From Anaerolineae bacterium (lineage in GTDB: Bacteria; Chloroflexota; Anaerolineae; Aggregatilineales; Phototrophicaceae), in the NCBI GenBank assembly GCA_017303635.1, contig JAFLCG010000021.1, positions 1-64,000 on the forward strand: 64,000 bases of DNA, written 5' to 3'. This document shows positions 7,672 through 16,765 of this stretch, in pieces. The position numbers and the translations under genes are program-made. A model generated the notes under the pieces. It was not told the origin of the DNA. It made no database searches and worked only from the letters and a program-made list of their open reading frames with translations. Position 1 is the first letter of the stretch. Each line of letters starts with the position of its first letter.

Positions 7672-10434
7672 TTACTCATACCGCAGCACCCGGGCTACGC
7701 GTTCATTGGTCGCAGCGCGGGCACTGAGCAGCGTCGCAATCCAGGCGATGGCAACGGCGGCGATCAGTAAGCCCAGCGTGATCCAGCGCGCCTCGGTGGG
7801 GATGGGAATTGTCAGTCCGGCTCCGATGGTGGTCATCAGGGATACGCCCAGCGCGCTCACACCGATGCCGAGCAAGCCGCCAAGTAACCCAACCAGCGTG
7901 TTTTCCAGCAGCAGCACGCGCAGCACCCGTCCGCGCTTGAGGCCGATGGCCTTCAGCACGCCAATCTGTTGACGGCGTTCCAGCACGGCCAGCGAGACCG
8001 TATTCGCCATGATGACGGCTGCCGCCAGCAAACTCAGCAGCCCGACAATCAACGGGATGGCGGAAAGCTGGGCGATGATGCGTCCTAACAGGCTGTCAAT
8101 GAAGGTCACATCCAGCGCCAGCACCAGCGGATTCTGCTGCATCCCGCGCAGGAAGGCCGTCGTCTGTTCCGGCTCAACCTGCAGCACATTGATCTGAAAG
8201 TCCGATTCAAAACCGGGTACATCCGGCGGTAGATAGGCTCCGGCGATATTGGGTGTGAGCGCATTGGCGCTGCCCACAATACCGATGACGGTCAGATTCA
8301 GCAGTTGTCCATTGTTGCGGACGGTGATGGTACTGCCAATGCCGATGCCCAGGTCGCTCAGGGTATAGGTCAGCGGCTCTTCGGTATTGCGCACAGTGCG
8401 GATGGAACGAACTGCCGTTTCGAGCAGCGCCGCCTCCGCCAGCACTATCACCGGCTGCCCGCGATCTTCCGGGGTCAGGTCCCGACCAGCCAGCACCGGG
8501 CCGCTGTTCAGGGTGGGGTTATTCGTATCCCGGCTGAGAATAGAGAGGGGGACAAATTCCAGTTCCTGCTCACCGATGCGGGGTTGGGCGCCATTGATGG
8601 ATACCATCCTCCCGGCGCTGGCATCCATCAGGGTGCGGTACTGGATGCCGGGAAGCCGCGCAATCAGCGGATTAAGCAGCGCCTGACCGATCCCCCGGGG
8701 TACCAACGGGAACAACATGACGTTGCCGCCGAGAGTCTGGCTGAACTGCAACTGTACGATTTCCCGCGCCCCCATGCCGAACAATGTGATGCTGCTCAAC
8801 GCGAACATGCCCGCCGTCAGCGCCAGCAGAGTCGTCGCCGCCCGCAGCTTGCGGCTGGAGAGGTTTCGCAGCGCCAGGCGCAGATCGACGGAGCCAAAAG
8901 CCGGCAGCCGACCGATCAAGCCGACGGTCAACCACAGGAGCAAGGCCAACACGCCCAAAAACAGCAGCGTACCGGCGACCCCGATAATGCCTAACAGATA
9001 GGGATTGGGCACCCGATCCTGCAGGCGGGCGGGCACCCCGGCATACAGCGCCGGGCCGAGGATATTGCCGACGATCACGCCCAGGACCAGCACAATCAGC
9101 GTCAGTGCCAGCAGCGTTTGCAGGAAGCCCGCCCGCGCTAGATGAGTCTCGTTGGGGCGCAAGATGATGCCGGGGCGGATTTTGGTGGCGGTCAGCACAG
9201 GCAGCACCCCGAAGACCATCGTCACCACCATGCCCAGCACAAAGCCATAGAGCACGGCTTCCGGGTAGATGCGCCAGGCCAGGCGCTGCTGCAGGAACGC
9301 CTCCCCAAACTGGTTCACCACACCGGTCAGCAGCAAACCGACGGCAATCCCGATCAAGCTGCCCAGCAGACCCAGCAGGATAGCTTCTGCCAGGAACATG
9401 GCGGCGATCTGCCGTCCTTTGAGGCCGAAGGTCTTGAGCGAGGCGATCTCCATGGTGCGGCGACCGACCAGCACCAGCATGGTATTCATGATGCCCACGC
9501 CGCCGATCAGCAGCGCGCCCAGGCCCATCGCCACGATGAAACGGGCGACAATATCCGCCAGTTCCTGATTGCGCTCGTAGAGGAAGGGCGTGGTATGTAG
9601 TTCGCGCCCACCGATCCGGCTGAACAGGAATTCCCCGGCAGCGGTGATCTGCGCCGAACTCGATCCATCCGGTAGGTTGACGCTGATGGTATTGGGGCTG
9701 GAGTTCAGCCCCAGCAGTTCCGCCGAGTCGATCCGGAAATAGGCGAAGCCGAAGAAGGCCGCGAAGATGTTCTCGATATTGGCTTCGGTCTCGGTCGCCA
9801 CGATGCCGCGTAGCGTGAAATCCTGCTCCGAACCGCTGACCTGGAGCGCATCCCCGACCTGCACGCCCAGCGTCTCGGCCATGTTGGCGCTGATGACCAC
9901 ATCCTGCGGGCCGATGAGCAGTTCATCCACGCGGACTCCGGCGGGGTCGCGCGCGCGCACATCGTTCATGGCGGCGAAGCTGGGTGGGTCGATGAACAGC
10001 GACGAGGCAAAGCTGGGGCGTCCGATGATGGAAGACTCCTGGGCGGCGATCTGGACATTGCTGACCAGGATGTAGGCGGTCATTTGCCCGCCGTTCTGCT
10101 CCGCCCAATCACCGGCAAACTGCACCTGATCCGGCCTGAAGACCAGCCGTTCTTCCTGCCCGCCCTGCAATCCGATGGCGAATGGCCCCAGCCCGCGCAA
10201 CTGGCTGATGTTGATGTCGCCATGGTTGTACTGGCGCAGGTTGCCGAGGAGTGAATCGGTGATGGAGAGGCCCAGTCCGCGCAGGGCGACGACGGTCGCC
10301 ACACCCGCCGCCACACAGAACAGGGCGAAGATCGTCCACTGACCGCCCCGGCGCAGGTTGTTGGCGGCATACCGCAGGTAGAAGAACAGTCGGGTCATGT
10401 AGGGTACAGTCTCATTGATTATCTGTGGGTTCAT
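7672..10434 (-). CDS. ABC transporter permease with two FtsX domains
   Basis: 920 residues with the MacB/FtsX layout duplicated: one membrane segment near 30-50, a large periplasmic-type domain, three segments (about 295-430), then a second unit ending with three more. The cytoplasmic loops EIASLKTFGLKGRQI and QQIGVLKAIGLKRGRV are typical FtsX coupling sequences. Such proteins move lipoproteins, lipids or peptides, or transmit mechanical signals, when driven by an LolD/MacB-like ATPase; none is encoded nearby. An internal Met at 10398 (MTRLFFYLRYAANNLRR) would give a more typical N-terminus, and neither start has a clear ribosome binding site. Confidence 0.85.
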   Translation of the reverse strand: MNPQIINETVPYMTRLFFYLRYAANNLRRGGQWTIFALFCVAAGVATVVALRGLGLSITDSLLGNLRQYNHGDINISQLRGLGPFAIGLQGGQEERLVFRPDQVQFAGDWAEQNGGQMTAYILVSNVQIAAQESSIIGRPSFASSLFIDPPSFAAMNDVRARDPAGVRVDELLIGPQDVVISANMAETLGVQVGDALQVSGSEQDFTLRGIVATETEANIENIFAAFFGFAYFRIDSAELLGLNSSPNTISVNLPDGSSSAQITAAGEFLFSRIGGRELHTTPFLYERNQELADIVARFIVAMGLGALLIGGVGIMNTMLVLVGRRTMEIASLKTFGLKGRQIAAMFLAEAILLGLLGSLIGIAVGLLLTGVVNQFGEAFLQQRLAWRIYPEAVLYGFVLGMVVTMVFGVLPVLTATKIRPGIILRPNETHLARAGFLQTLLALTLIVLVLGVIVGNILGPALYAGVPARLQDRVPNPYLLGIIGVAGTLLFLGVLALLLWLTVGLIGRLPAFGSVDLRLALRNLSSRKLRAATTLLALTAGMFALSSITLFGMGAREIVQLQFSQTLGGNVMLFPLVPRGIGQALLNPLIARLPGIQYRTLMDASAGRMVSINGAQPRIGEQELEFVPLSILSRDTNNPTLNSGPVLAGRDLTPEDRGQPVIVLAEAALLETAVRSIRTVRNTEEPLTYTLSDLGIGIGSTITVRNNGQLLNLTVIGIVGSANALTPNIAGAYLPPDVPGFESDFQINVLQVEPEQTTAFLRGMQQNPLVLALDVTFIDSLLGRIIAQLSAIPLIVGLLSLLAAAVIMANTVSLAVLERRQQIGVLKAIGLKRGRVLRVLLLENTLVGLLGGLLGIGVSALGVSLMTTIGAGLTIPIPTEARWITLGLLIAAVAIAWIATLLSARAATNERVARVLRYE

Positions 10435-10465
10435 TCTACGGGCAATTCAGGCGGGCGTGAACCAT

Positions 10466-10505
10466 AAAACAAAATGCCGGGATGAACATCGTTCATCCCG
10501 GCATT
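10466..10505 (-). terminator. Rho-independent terminator
   Basis: A perfect 15-bp stem (10473-10487 with 10491-10505) and a three-base loop. On the minus strand it is followed by TTTTGTTTTA. It closes the peptidase gene (stop at 10528). Confidence 0.92.
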
Positions 10506-10527
10506 GCCTGTAGCTATCGACCGGCCA

Positions 10528-12192
10528 CTATCGAGTATAGAGATACACTACCTGTACACCCCCGGCCTGCACGGTATATTCCAGCAGGCCATTATCGGCA
10601 CAGCGGAAGGTGTAGGTTCCCGCTCTGGGATCGCCCCAGTTGGCTGCCATGGCCCGTTCGACCGTACTGCTCAGATCGGTTGTCACGCCGGCAGCATCGA
10701 CCAGCATCCGGGCACGACCGATCTTCTGCCCGCTGAGGAAGGTAGCGGTATAGGTGACCCCATCCCCCCCGATATTAAAGTTGCCGATGCCGAGCACCAC
10801 CAGATTGTATATCCGCATGTAGATGGCTTCGTTCATCGGCCCAATGTTACGCACCATCAAGCCATCAAAGCGCCATTCGACGTGCCCACCAGGGCCAAAG
10901 CTCAAGCCGCTGTTGCCGGGCCACATGCGGTAATCAGCGGCCGCGGGGTCTGGCGGCAAGGGTGTATTCGGCATCCGGAAAAGCGTCCACTCCCCCAGCA
11001 GGCAATCCGGTGTGCCGGTTGTGCTGACGACCTCAACGGGCGGTGGCACACAGGGTTCCGGCGAGGGATTGAAGGCTACTTCAAAATCCCCACCCACATC
11101 GCCAAATCCACGGGAGATGATGACCTTCACCGTACCGTCTGCCGGACACACCTTGATGGGAGTCAGGTTGGCGATCTCGGTGCCATCGGCCAGCCGCGCC
11201 CGCGCATTGATGCCTTCTGGGACGGTGACGACCATATCCACACCTTGTCCGGCAGCCAATCCAGCCAGGTTGAAGGTATAGAGGTTGAAGCTCAGGCGCG
11301 GTGTGGTCAGCACATGCCCGGCGCTGGCCGCAGCGGCAGCAATGACATTTTTGCCCCACAGCGCCCCCTGATCCGGCAGGCCGCGCAGGACACCCTGCCC
11401 GACCATCAGCGCGTAATCCGCCATCAGCGCGGTGACAGCATCATTGGTGAAGAACTCCCGTAAATGTGACTCGTGGCTATCCGGGTTGGCGGGGATGGCC
11501 TTGATGTAATTCATGGTCGTTTCTAGGCTCTGCGTGCGGGCCATCGCCATGAAGAAGAAGCTGTTGTCATAGCTGGTACCGGTCAGCGAGCGCACACCGA
11601 GGTTGGTCACAAAATCCCGGTTGAACGATCCCCAGAAGGTCGGCGCGGTAGACGGTGCATACACCATGGAGGCCATCCAGTTGGCGGTGCCTTCCACCCA
11701 CCACAGCGACCGTTGATACTGCTCAGGGGGGAGGCTGCCCTTAAAGCGTTCCTGGAAGCAGTGGACGATTTCATGGGCGGTGATGAAGCGTACATCCTGC
11801 GGACTCATCTCCGCATCGACGTTGTACATCTTCACTTCGCAGACCTTGTTGGTGGCGCGGGTGCCGCCCCCCGGTTGCGGGACTTCCAGTGAATCCCGGT
11901 AGTTGGTTTCCGCGTCGGGTCGCTGCCCGCCGCCCAGGTCTGGGCCTTGTTCATCCACCAAATCGACAAAGATGGTGAAATCGAGCGAGTCCCACAGCGT
12001 ATTGTAATAAGAAACCGAACGACCAATCGCTTCTTTCACCAGTGGGGAGACGATCTGCCGGGCGGCACCGGCCCGCAGGATATGGGTCACACCGTCCACC
12101 TCGATGGCTTCGACGGTTACGGCCTGGGCCAATCCCGGCAAGGTGCTGATCCATAAGAACACAACCACTGCCATCGCCACAATCCGACGCAT
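10528..12192 (-). CDS. Secreted zinc metallopeptidase, gluzincin-like
   Basis: About 554 residues. A signal peptide (MRRIVAMAVVVFLWISTLPGLAQA) precedes the catalytic domain. The zinc motif HEIVH lies in ITAHEIVHCFQERF and a downstream WVEGTANWMAS supplies a plausible third ligand Glu, as in peptidase MA-like families. The C-terminal third is beta-rich with paired cysteines, perhaps a substrate-binding domain. The start at 12192 is preferred because AAAGGA precedes it; in-frame Met codons occur up to 12228. It has its own terminator and is divergent from ada. Confidence 0.82.
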   Translation of the reverse strand: MRRIVAMAVVVFLWISTLPGLAQAVTVEAIEVDGVTHILRAGAARQIVSPLVKEAIGRSVSYYNTLWDSLDFTIFVDLVDEQGPDLGGGQRPDAETNYRDSLEVPQPGGGTRATNKVCEVKMYNVDAEMSPQDVRFITAHEIVHCFQERFKGSLPPEQYQRSLWWVEGTANWMASMVYAPSTAPTFWGSFNRDFVTNLGVRSLTGTSYDNSFFFMAMARTQSLETTMNYIKAIPANPDSHESHLREFFTNDAVTALMADYALMVGQGVLRGLPDQGALWGKNVIAAAAASAGHVLTTPRLSFNLYTFNLAGLAAGQGVDMVVTVPEGINARARLADGTEIANLTPIKVCPADGTVKVIISRGFGDVGGDFEVAFNPSPEPCVPPPVEVVSTTGTPDCLLGEWTLFRMPNTPLPPDPAAADYRMWPGNSGLSFGPGGHVEWRFDGLMVRNIGPMNEAIYMRIYNLVVLGIGNFNIGGDGVTYTATFLSGQKIGRARMLVDAAGVTTDLSSTVERAMAANWGDPRAGTYTFRCADNGLLEYTVQAGGVQVVYLYTR

Positions 12193-12385
12193 CATCAATC
12201 CTTTCGCGCTTGCCAGCCCGTTCATCAATCGCTGGTATGTCTTTCTAGTAAACCGCGAAAAAGTAGTATCAAAGCATAGAGATATGGTGGGATTGCAGCG
12301 CCTGAATTTCGGCGGTCAGATCGCTACCCTGTGTTACCATCAGCGGCGATGCGATGGCTCTACAAAAGAAACGGGTAGGGAGAGT

Positions 12386-13429
12386 ATGTCCGCTGTTCGT
12401 GACATGGAATACTATCAGGCATTAATAGCCAAAGACCCCACGTATCTGGGAACGTTCTACGTAGGAGTCAACACAACGGGTGTTTTCTGCCATGTAACCT
12501 GCCCCGCCCGAAAACCCAAATTTGAAAACTGCACCTTTTTCCAGGTACCTCAGCAAGCGCTTGAGGCCGGGTTCCGTCCCTGTAAACGCTGTCATCCCTT
12601 GCTCAATCCGCACCAGGCAGAACCGGCGCTCCTGCATTTAATGGAGGCTGTGGATGCCAACCCGGAACGGGCCTGGCACAGTGATGATATAGAGGCGTTT
12701 TATATTGATCCATCAACAGTCCGCCGCCAATTTAAAAAGCGTTTTGCGATGACCTTCGTCGAATATGTGCGGGCACGGCGGCTTGGACTGGCACTTAAAC
12801 TGATAAAGCGTGGTGTCCCAGTGATGGAAGCGCAACTTGCGGCTGGCTATGGTTCCGGCAGCGGGTTCCGGGAAGCCTTTGTCCAGTTAGTAGGCAAAGC
12901 GCCCGCTTTTGCCGCGCACTATCAAGTCCTTGAAACCGCTTGTGTGGATACACCTTTAGGAACGATGCGAGTCATCGCCGATGAGCAGGCGTTGTACCTG
13001 CTGGAATTTACTGATCGAATCCATCTGGATCGGGAGATTGATGACCTCCGTCGGCACATTCAGGCCATTCTGGTGCCTGGTTATCCGGCTCCCATCCTTC
13101 AGATTGAAGCTGAACTAAGCGCCTATTTCGCGGGCAGTTGTCGCCAGTTCCGCACGCCCATCCATTTGCTGGGGACACCCTTTCAACAGCGAGTATGGAC
13201 CATACTTCAGACTATTCCTTATGGTGAAACCCGATCCTACAGCGGATTAGCGCAGTATATGGAATATCCAACAGGTGCGCGGGCTGTCGCCCAGGCCAAT
13301 GCTGCCAACCGGCTCGCGATCATCGTTCCCTGCCATCGCGTGATCCAGTCAGATGGAAACCTTGCTGGCTATGGGGGCGGGGTCACCCGCAAACGTTGGC
13401 TTATCGACCATGAACAATCAGGAGCATAA
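12386..13429 (+). CDS. ada: Ada: methylphosphotriester / O6-methylguanine methyltransferase and activator
   Basis: 347 residues, close to the 354 of E. coli Ada. The N-terminal zinc domain has the Cys pairs VFCHVTC and PCKRC; the first cluster holds the residue that accepts a methyl group from DNA phosphotriesters. An AraC-type helix-turn-helix follows (about 95-180), and the C-terminal domain has the IVPCHRVI active site that takes methyl from O6-methylguanine. The methylated protein is expected to activate its own operon. GGGAGA precedes the ATG at 12386; an upstream in-frame extension to 12104 is not Ada-like. One base separates it from the next gene. Confidence 0.95.
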   Translation: MSAVRDMEYYQALIAKDPTYLGTFYVGVNTTGVFCHVTCPARKPKFENCTFFQVPQQALEAGFRPCKRCHPLLNPHQAEPALLHLMEAVDANPERAWHSDDIEAFYIDPSTVRRQFKKRFAMTFVEYVRARRLGLALKLIKRGVPVMEAQLAAGYGSGSGFREAFVQLVGKAPAFAAHYQVLETACVDTPLGTMRVIADEQALYLLEFTDRIHLDREIDDLRRHIQAILVPGYPAPILQIEAELSAYFAGSCRQFRTPIHLLGTPFQQRVWTILQTIPYGETRSYSGLAQYMEYPTGARAVAQANAANRLAIIVPCHRVIQSDGNLAGYGGGVTRKRWLIDHEQSGA

Positions 13430-13430
13430 G

Positions 13431-14198
13431 ATGACCACACAAACTGAACGCGCAGCGACCTTCGCCAGCCTGCATGTCAAAGGCAGTCCCGTCATCCTGT
13501 ACAACATCTGGGATGCAGGCAGCGCCCAGGCAGTGCAGGCGGCAGGAGCCAAGGCCATCGCAACTGGCAGCGCCTCCGTCGCTGAGGCGCAGGGCTACAG
13601 CGATGGCGAAAATCTGCCGTTTGAGGTTGCCCTGGCAAACCTCCGGCGCATCGTCCGGGTAGTCGATGTACCCGTTTCGCTGGATATGGAAGGGGGCTAC
13701 GGGCGGGAGGCCGAGGTGCTGCAAGCCAACGTCACCCAGGTCATCGAAGCAGGCGCGATCGGCATCAACTTTGAAGATCAGGTCGTCGAGGGTGCAGGTC
13801 TGTACAGTATCGAGGAACAGGTCCGGCGCATTCAGGCGATCCGCCGCGCCGCCGAACAGGCCGGCGTGCCGCTCTTCATCAATGCCCGCACGGATATCTT
13901 CTTGCAGGCAGCTACGGCCACCCACAACGAGGCCCACCTGCTCGAAGCGATGGAGCGAGCCAAAGCCTTTGCCGGGGCCGGGGCCAGCGGCTTCTTTGCG
14001 CCCGGATTGCGGCGGGCGGACTTCATCGAGCGCCTGTGCGCGGAATCTCCGCTGCCGGTGAATATCATCCTGCTCAAGGACGTGCCACCGCCCAGCCAGT
14101 TAGCCGAACTTGGCGTGGCCCGCATCAGCCACGGGCCTTACCCCTACCGCCATATGATCGAATGGCTTAAGGAGTCGGCCCGCGCGGCGCTAGGCTAA
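13431..14198 (+). CDS. Isocitrate lyase / PEP mutase family protein
   Basis: 255 residues with the TIM-barrel pattern of this superfamily: VILYNIWDAGSAQAVQAAGA at the start, DVPVSLDMEGGYG with the metal-binding acidic residues, GINFEDQV and FINARTDIF. Family members cleave or rearrange C-C or C-P bonds of small oxo-acids (methylisocitrate, oxaloacetate, phosphonopyruvate); the substrate here cannot be read. The ribosome binding site AGGAG overlaps the end of ada and the genes are one base apart, so it is translationally coupled to ada. The link to alkylation repair is unexplained. Confidence 0.88.
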   Translation: MTTQTERAATFASLHVKGSPVILYNIWDAGSAQAVQAAGAKAIATGSASVAEAQGYSDGENLPFEVALANLRRIVRVVDVPVSLDMEGGYGREAEVLQANVTQVIEAGAIGINFEDQVVEGAGLYSIEEQVRRIQAIRRAAEQAGVPLFINARTDIFLQAATATHNEAHLLEAMERAKAFAGAGASGFFAPGLRRADFIERLCAESPLPVNIILLKDVPPPSQLAELGVARISHGPYPYRHMIEWLKESARAALG

Positions 14199-14211
14199 GG
14201 CAGAGGGATCG

Positions 14212-14556
14212 TTAGTCTTCGTAGCTGGCACTGACGAGGTTGGCAAAGGGCGTACAGTGAATACGGCGGGTGTTGTTCCAGGGTTCGCTGATACATAGGT
14301 AGTCCGCACCCACACTGGAGAGTTGGCGATCAAACTCGGCATCGGGCAGCGTGAGCAGAGTCTCGCCGCCGAGGAAGGGGCGCTCGAATTGCAGGGTGAC
14401 GGACTTGCCATCCGCCAGGCGGGATTCCAACAGCGCCATTAAAGTCGCCGCCGAGTCATCGGCGGTCGTACTTTGCCGCGGCAGTGCAATAAGCGACAGC
14501 AGCGCAGCCACAATCAGCAGGGCAGTCAAGATAAACAGGGGCAGGCGGCGAAGCAT
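14212..14556 (-). CDS. Small membrane-anchored or secreted protein, unknown
   Basis: 114 residues. An N-terminal hydrophobic segment (LPLFILTALLIVAALLSLIAL) is followed by a soluble domain of about 85 residues with two cysteines. No family recognised. The ATG at 14556 is preferred; longer versions overlap the P450 coding end. It converges on the gene at 13431 and lies 67 bases downstream of the P450 stop, so it may share that transcript. Confidence 0.6.
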   Translation of the reverse strand: MLRRLPLFILTALLIVAALLSLIALPRQSTTADDSAATLMALLESRLADGKSVTLQFERPFLGGETLLTLPDAEFDRQLSSVGADYLCISEPWNNTRRIHCTPFANLVSASYED

Positions 14557-14623
14557 AGGGCGTGTATCCTTTGCGCAATCAACACCGGATATACGCCCCA
14601 TTATAACGGAAAGTTGCACGAAC

Positions 14624-16018
14624 TCAGACCGGGATCTGCTGGGCTTCCTCGATGGTCGTTTCTGCGGCGTGATGCTTGACTCTCGTCTCCACCCGCATGG
14701 GCAGCCCACCCTGCGGGCGCAGCGTGATGGCCGCGTCAAAGCCGATCGGCCCCGGTTCGGTCAGGCGGAACTGATAGCGCGAAGCCAGCGCCGCCAGGAT
14801 CAGCTTGCCTTCCATCAGCGCGAATTGATTGCCCACGCACACCCGCGGGCCGCCACCGAACGGGAAATAGGCATATTTGGGGATGCGCTTCTCCAACCCA
14901 TCCAGCCAGCGCTCCGGGCGGAAGGCATCCGGGTTCTCGAACCAGCGGGCGTCGCGATGGACGACATACGGGAAGGTGATGACCACGCTGTTCTTGGGGA
15001 TGGTATAGCCTGCCAGTTGCACATCTTCCTGCGGCTGCCGTCCGGTCAACGCCCAGGCCGGTGGATACAGGCGCATCGCCTCTTTGAACACGGCGTCGGT
15101 AAAGGTTAGCTTCGGCAGATCCGCGAAGGTCGGCGGGCGGTCACCCAGTACCGCATCGAGTTCGGCGTGCAGCCGCGCTTCGGCTTCGGGATGCTGGCTC
15201 AGGAGCGCCCAGGTCCAGCTCAGGGCGTTCGAGGTGGTCTCATGCCCGGCCAGGAACAAGGTCACCGCTTCATCACGCACCTGCTGATCGGTCATCTGCG
15301 AACCATCTTCATCCTGGGATTGCAGGAGCATCGAGAGCAGATCGCCCCGGTCTTCACCGGACTGCCGCCGCGCCTCGATGATCGGCATGATGATGCCGTT
15401 GAGGGCCTGCACCGCACGCCGCGCTTCTGTCACCTGCGGGATCGGCAGCCAGGACGGCGGCACAAACCCCTGCGTGTACTGCTGGTTACCGATGTGAGCC
15501 AGGGTTGTCACCAGTTCGCCAATGCCATCAGCGGACTCAGTCACATCCGTGTCGTAGAGCGTCTTGGAGACGATGTACAGCGTCAGCCGTGTCATCTCCC
15601 GGTGCATCTCGATGCGGGTGCCATCCGTCCAGCCGGACATGACCTTACCGGCAAAATCCACCATCGTCTCCGCATACGATTCAATACGCTTGGAGTGGAA
15701 GGCCGGGGCGACCAGCTTGCGCTGCCGCTTCCAGAAGTCGCCATCGCTCAGCACCAGGCCGTTGCCGAGGGTCTGCCGCAGCACCCGTTTATCCATATCC
15801 CCTTTATGATAGACATGAATGTTGCTGACCAGCAGTTCCTGAATATGATCCGGGTGACTGAGTTGATAGACATCGGTTCCGGCCAACTGATACCAGACGA
15901 CATCGCCGTAGGTGCGGGCCAGATTAAGGAAGAAGGACGGCGGGTTGGTGCGTTTCATCGCGATCACGCCGCCGATATAAGGAAAGAAGTTCGGGCCAGG
16001 AGGCCGTTGAATTGCCAT
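14624..16018 (-). CDS. Cytochrome P450 monooxygenase
   Basis: 464 residues with all core motifs: the I-helix oxygen-activation site AGHETTS, the ExxR motif in EAMRLYPP, and the heme loop FPFGGGPRVCVG with the Cys ligand. No membrane anchor and no fused reductase, so it needs separate electron donors. The sequence type is close to bacterial fatty-acid or terpene-oxidising P450s; the substrate is unknown. The start MAIQRPPGP at 16018 is chosen because the proline-rich opening is standard, and a longer frame would run into the promoter. It is divergent from the tetR-type gene at 16137, which probably represses it. Confidence 0.95.
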   Translation of the reverse strand: MAIQRPPGPNFFPYIGGVIAMKRTNPPSFFLNLARTYGDVVWYQLAGTDVYQLSHPDHIQELLVSNIHVYHKGDMDKRVLRQTLGNGLVLSDGDFWKRQRKLVAPAFHSKRIESYAETMVDFAGKVMSGWTDGTRIEMHREMTRLTLYIVSKTLYDTDVTESADGIGELVTTLAHIGNQQYTQGFVPPSWLPIPQVTEARRAVQALNGIIMPIIEARRQSGEDRGDLLSMLLQSQDEDGSQMTDQQVRDEAVTLFLAGHETTSNALSWTWALLSQHPEAEARLHAELDAVLGDRPPTFADLPKLTFTDAVFKEAMRLYPPAWALTGRQPQEDVQLAGYTIPKNSVVITFPYVVHRDARWFENPDAFRPERWLDGLEKRIPKYAYFPFGGGPRVCVGNQFALMEGKLILAALASRYQFRLTEPGPIGFDAAITLRPQGGLPMRVETRVKHHAAETTIEEAQQIPV

Positions 16019-16041
16019 CGAGTTGACCGCCTCATACAATA

Positions 16042-16072
16042 TTGACACGCTGTTCAACGAACAGAGTAAAAT
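16042..16072 (+). promoter_or_regulatory. Promoter and TetR operator between P450 and its regulator
   Basis: A -35 TTGACA (16042-16047) and a -10-like TAAAAT (16067-16072), 19 bases apart, flank a perfect inverted repeat CTGTTC-AAC-GAACAG (16050-16064). The repeat lies between the divergent start codons, where a TetR dimer would block both promoters. Confidence 0.6.
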
Positions 16073-16136
16073 GGATTTATGAGGCGCGTCAAGCGGCGTT
16101 TTTCCGCCGTGTACAAGTTTGGACTGGAGTCCGGTT

Positions 16137-16760
16137 ATGACAGAAGTCAAAGACAATCGCTTTGAACGGCGTAAGCAGCGCACCCGGCAGGCACTCCAGC
16201 AGGCGGCGATCGAGCTGATTCTGGAAAAGGGTTATGACGCCGTTCAGATTCAGGACATCACCGACCGGGCTGACCTGGGCCGGGGCACCTTCTACGTGCA
16301 TTACGACAGCAAGGAGGACATCCTCTGGCAGACGCTGCAGGAGGAATACGACGCGCTCCACCGGGAGATTCTGGAGCGCTATGCCGAGGAGCAGTCCCCG
16401 CGCCTGGAGCATCTCATCTGGATCCGCATGTTTGAGAAAGCCGCTGAACAGCGTCCCCTCTACCGCGTGATGATCGGCAGCCGGGGTTCCGCCCTGCTGA
16501 CCGAGCGCATCCAGACCTATCTGGTCGGGCTGGCGGAAGCGGGCATCCGCGATGGGCAGTTCCTGCCGGGCAATACGCTCGACCCGCGCTTTGTAGCCGA
16601 ATACATGATCGGGGCGCTGGTACGTTGTTCGTCCTGGTGGCTGGAAGACCCTGGCGACCGGACTCCTCAGCAGATGGCCGATACGTTCTATCGGCTGTTC
16701 TTCCACCGGGAGCCCGAAGGAATCAGCGGGGCATCCCGGCAGGATACCCCGCTGAAATAA
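16137..16760 (+). CDS. TetR-family transcriptional regulator
   Basis: 207 residues. The N-terminal helix-turn-helix is canonical (RQALQQAAIELILEKGYDAV, then ITDRADLGRGTFYVHYDSKE), and the variable C-terminal helical domain presumably binds an inducer. The ATG at 16137 follows GGAG at good spacing; a TTG eighteen bases upstream is less likely. It is divergent from the P450 gene with a 15-base inverted repeat between them, suggesting it represses itself and the P450 and is released by the P450 substrate or a related compound. Confidence 0.9.
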   Translation: MTEVKDNRFERRKQRTRQALQQAAIELILEKGYDAVQIQDITDRADLGRGTFYVHYDSKEDILWQTLQEEYDALHREILERYAEEQSPRLEHLIWIRMFEKAAEQRPLYRVMIGSRGSALLTERIQTYLVGLAEAGIRDGQFLPGNTLDPRFVAEYMIGALVRCSSWWLEDPGDRTPQQMADTFYRLFFHREPEGISGASRQDTPLK

Positions 16761-16765
16761 ACTGA

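Noticed and set aside
12104..12385. N-terminal extension of Ada
   Set aside because: The extra residues overlap the divergent peptidase start and resemble no Ada sequence; a good ribosome binding site precedes 12386.
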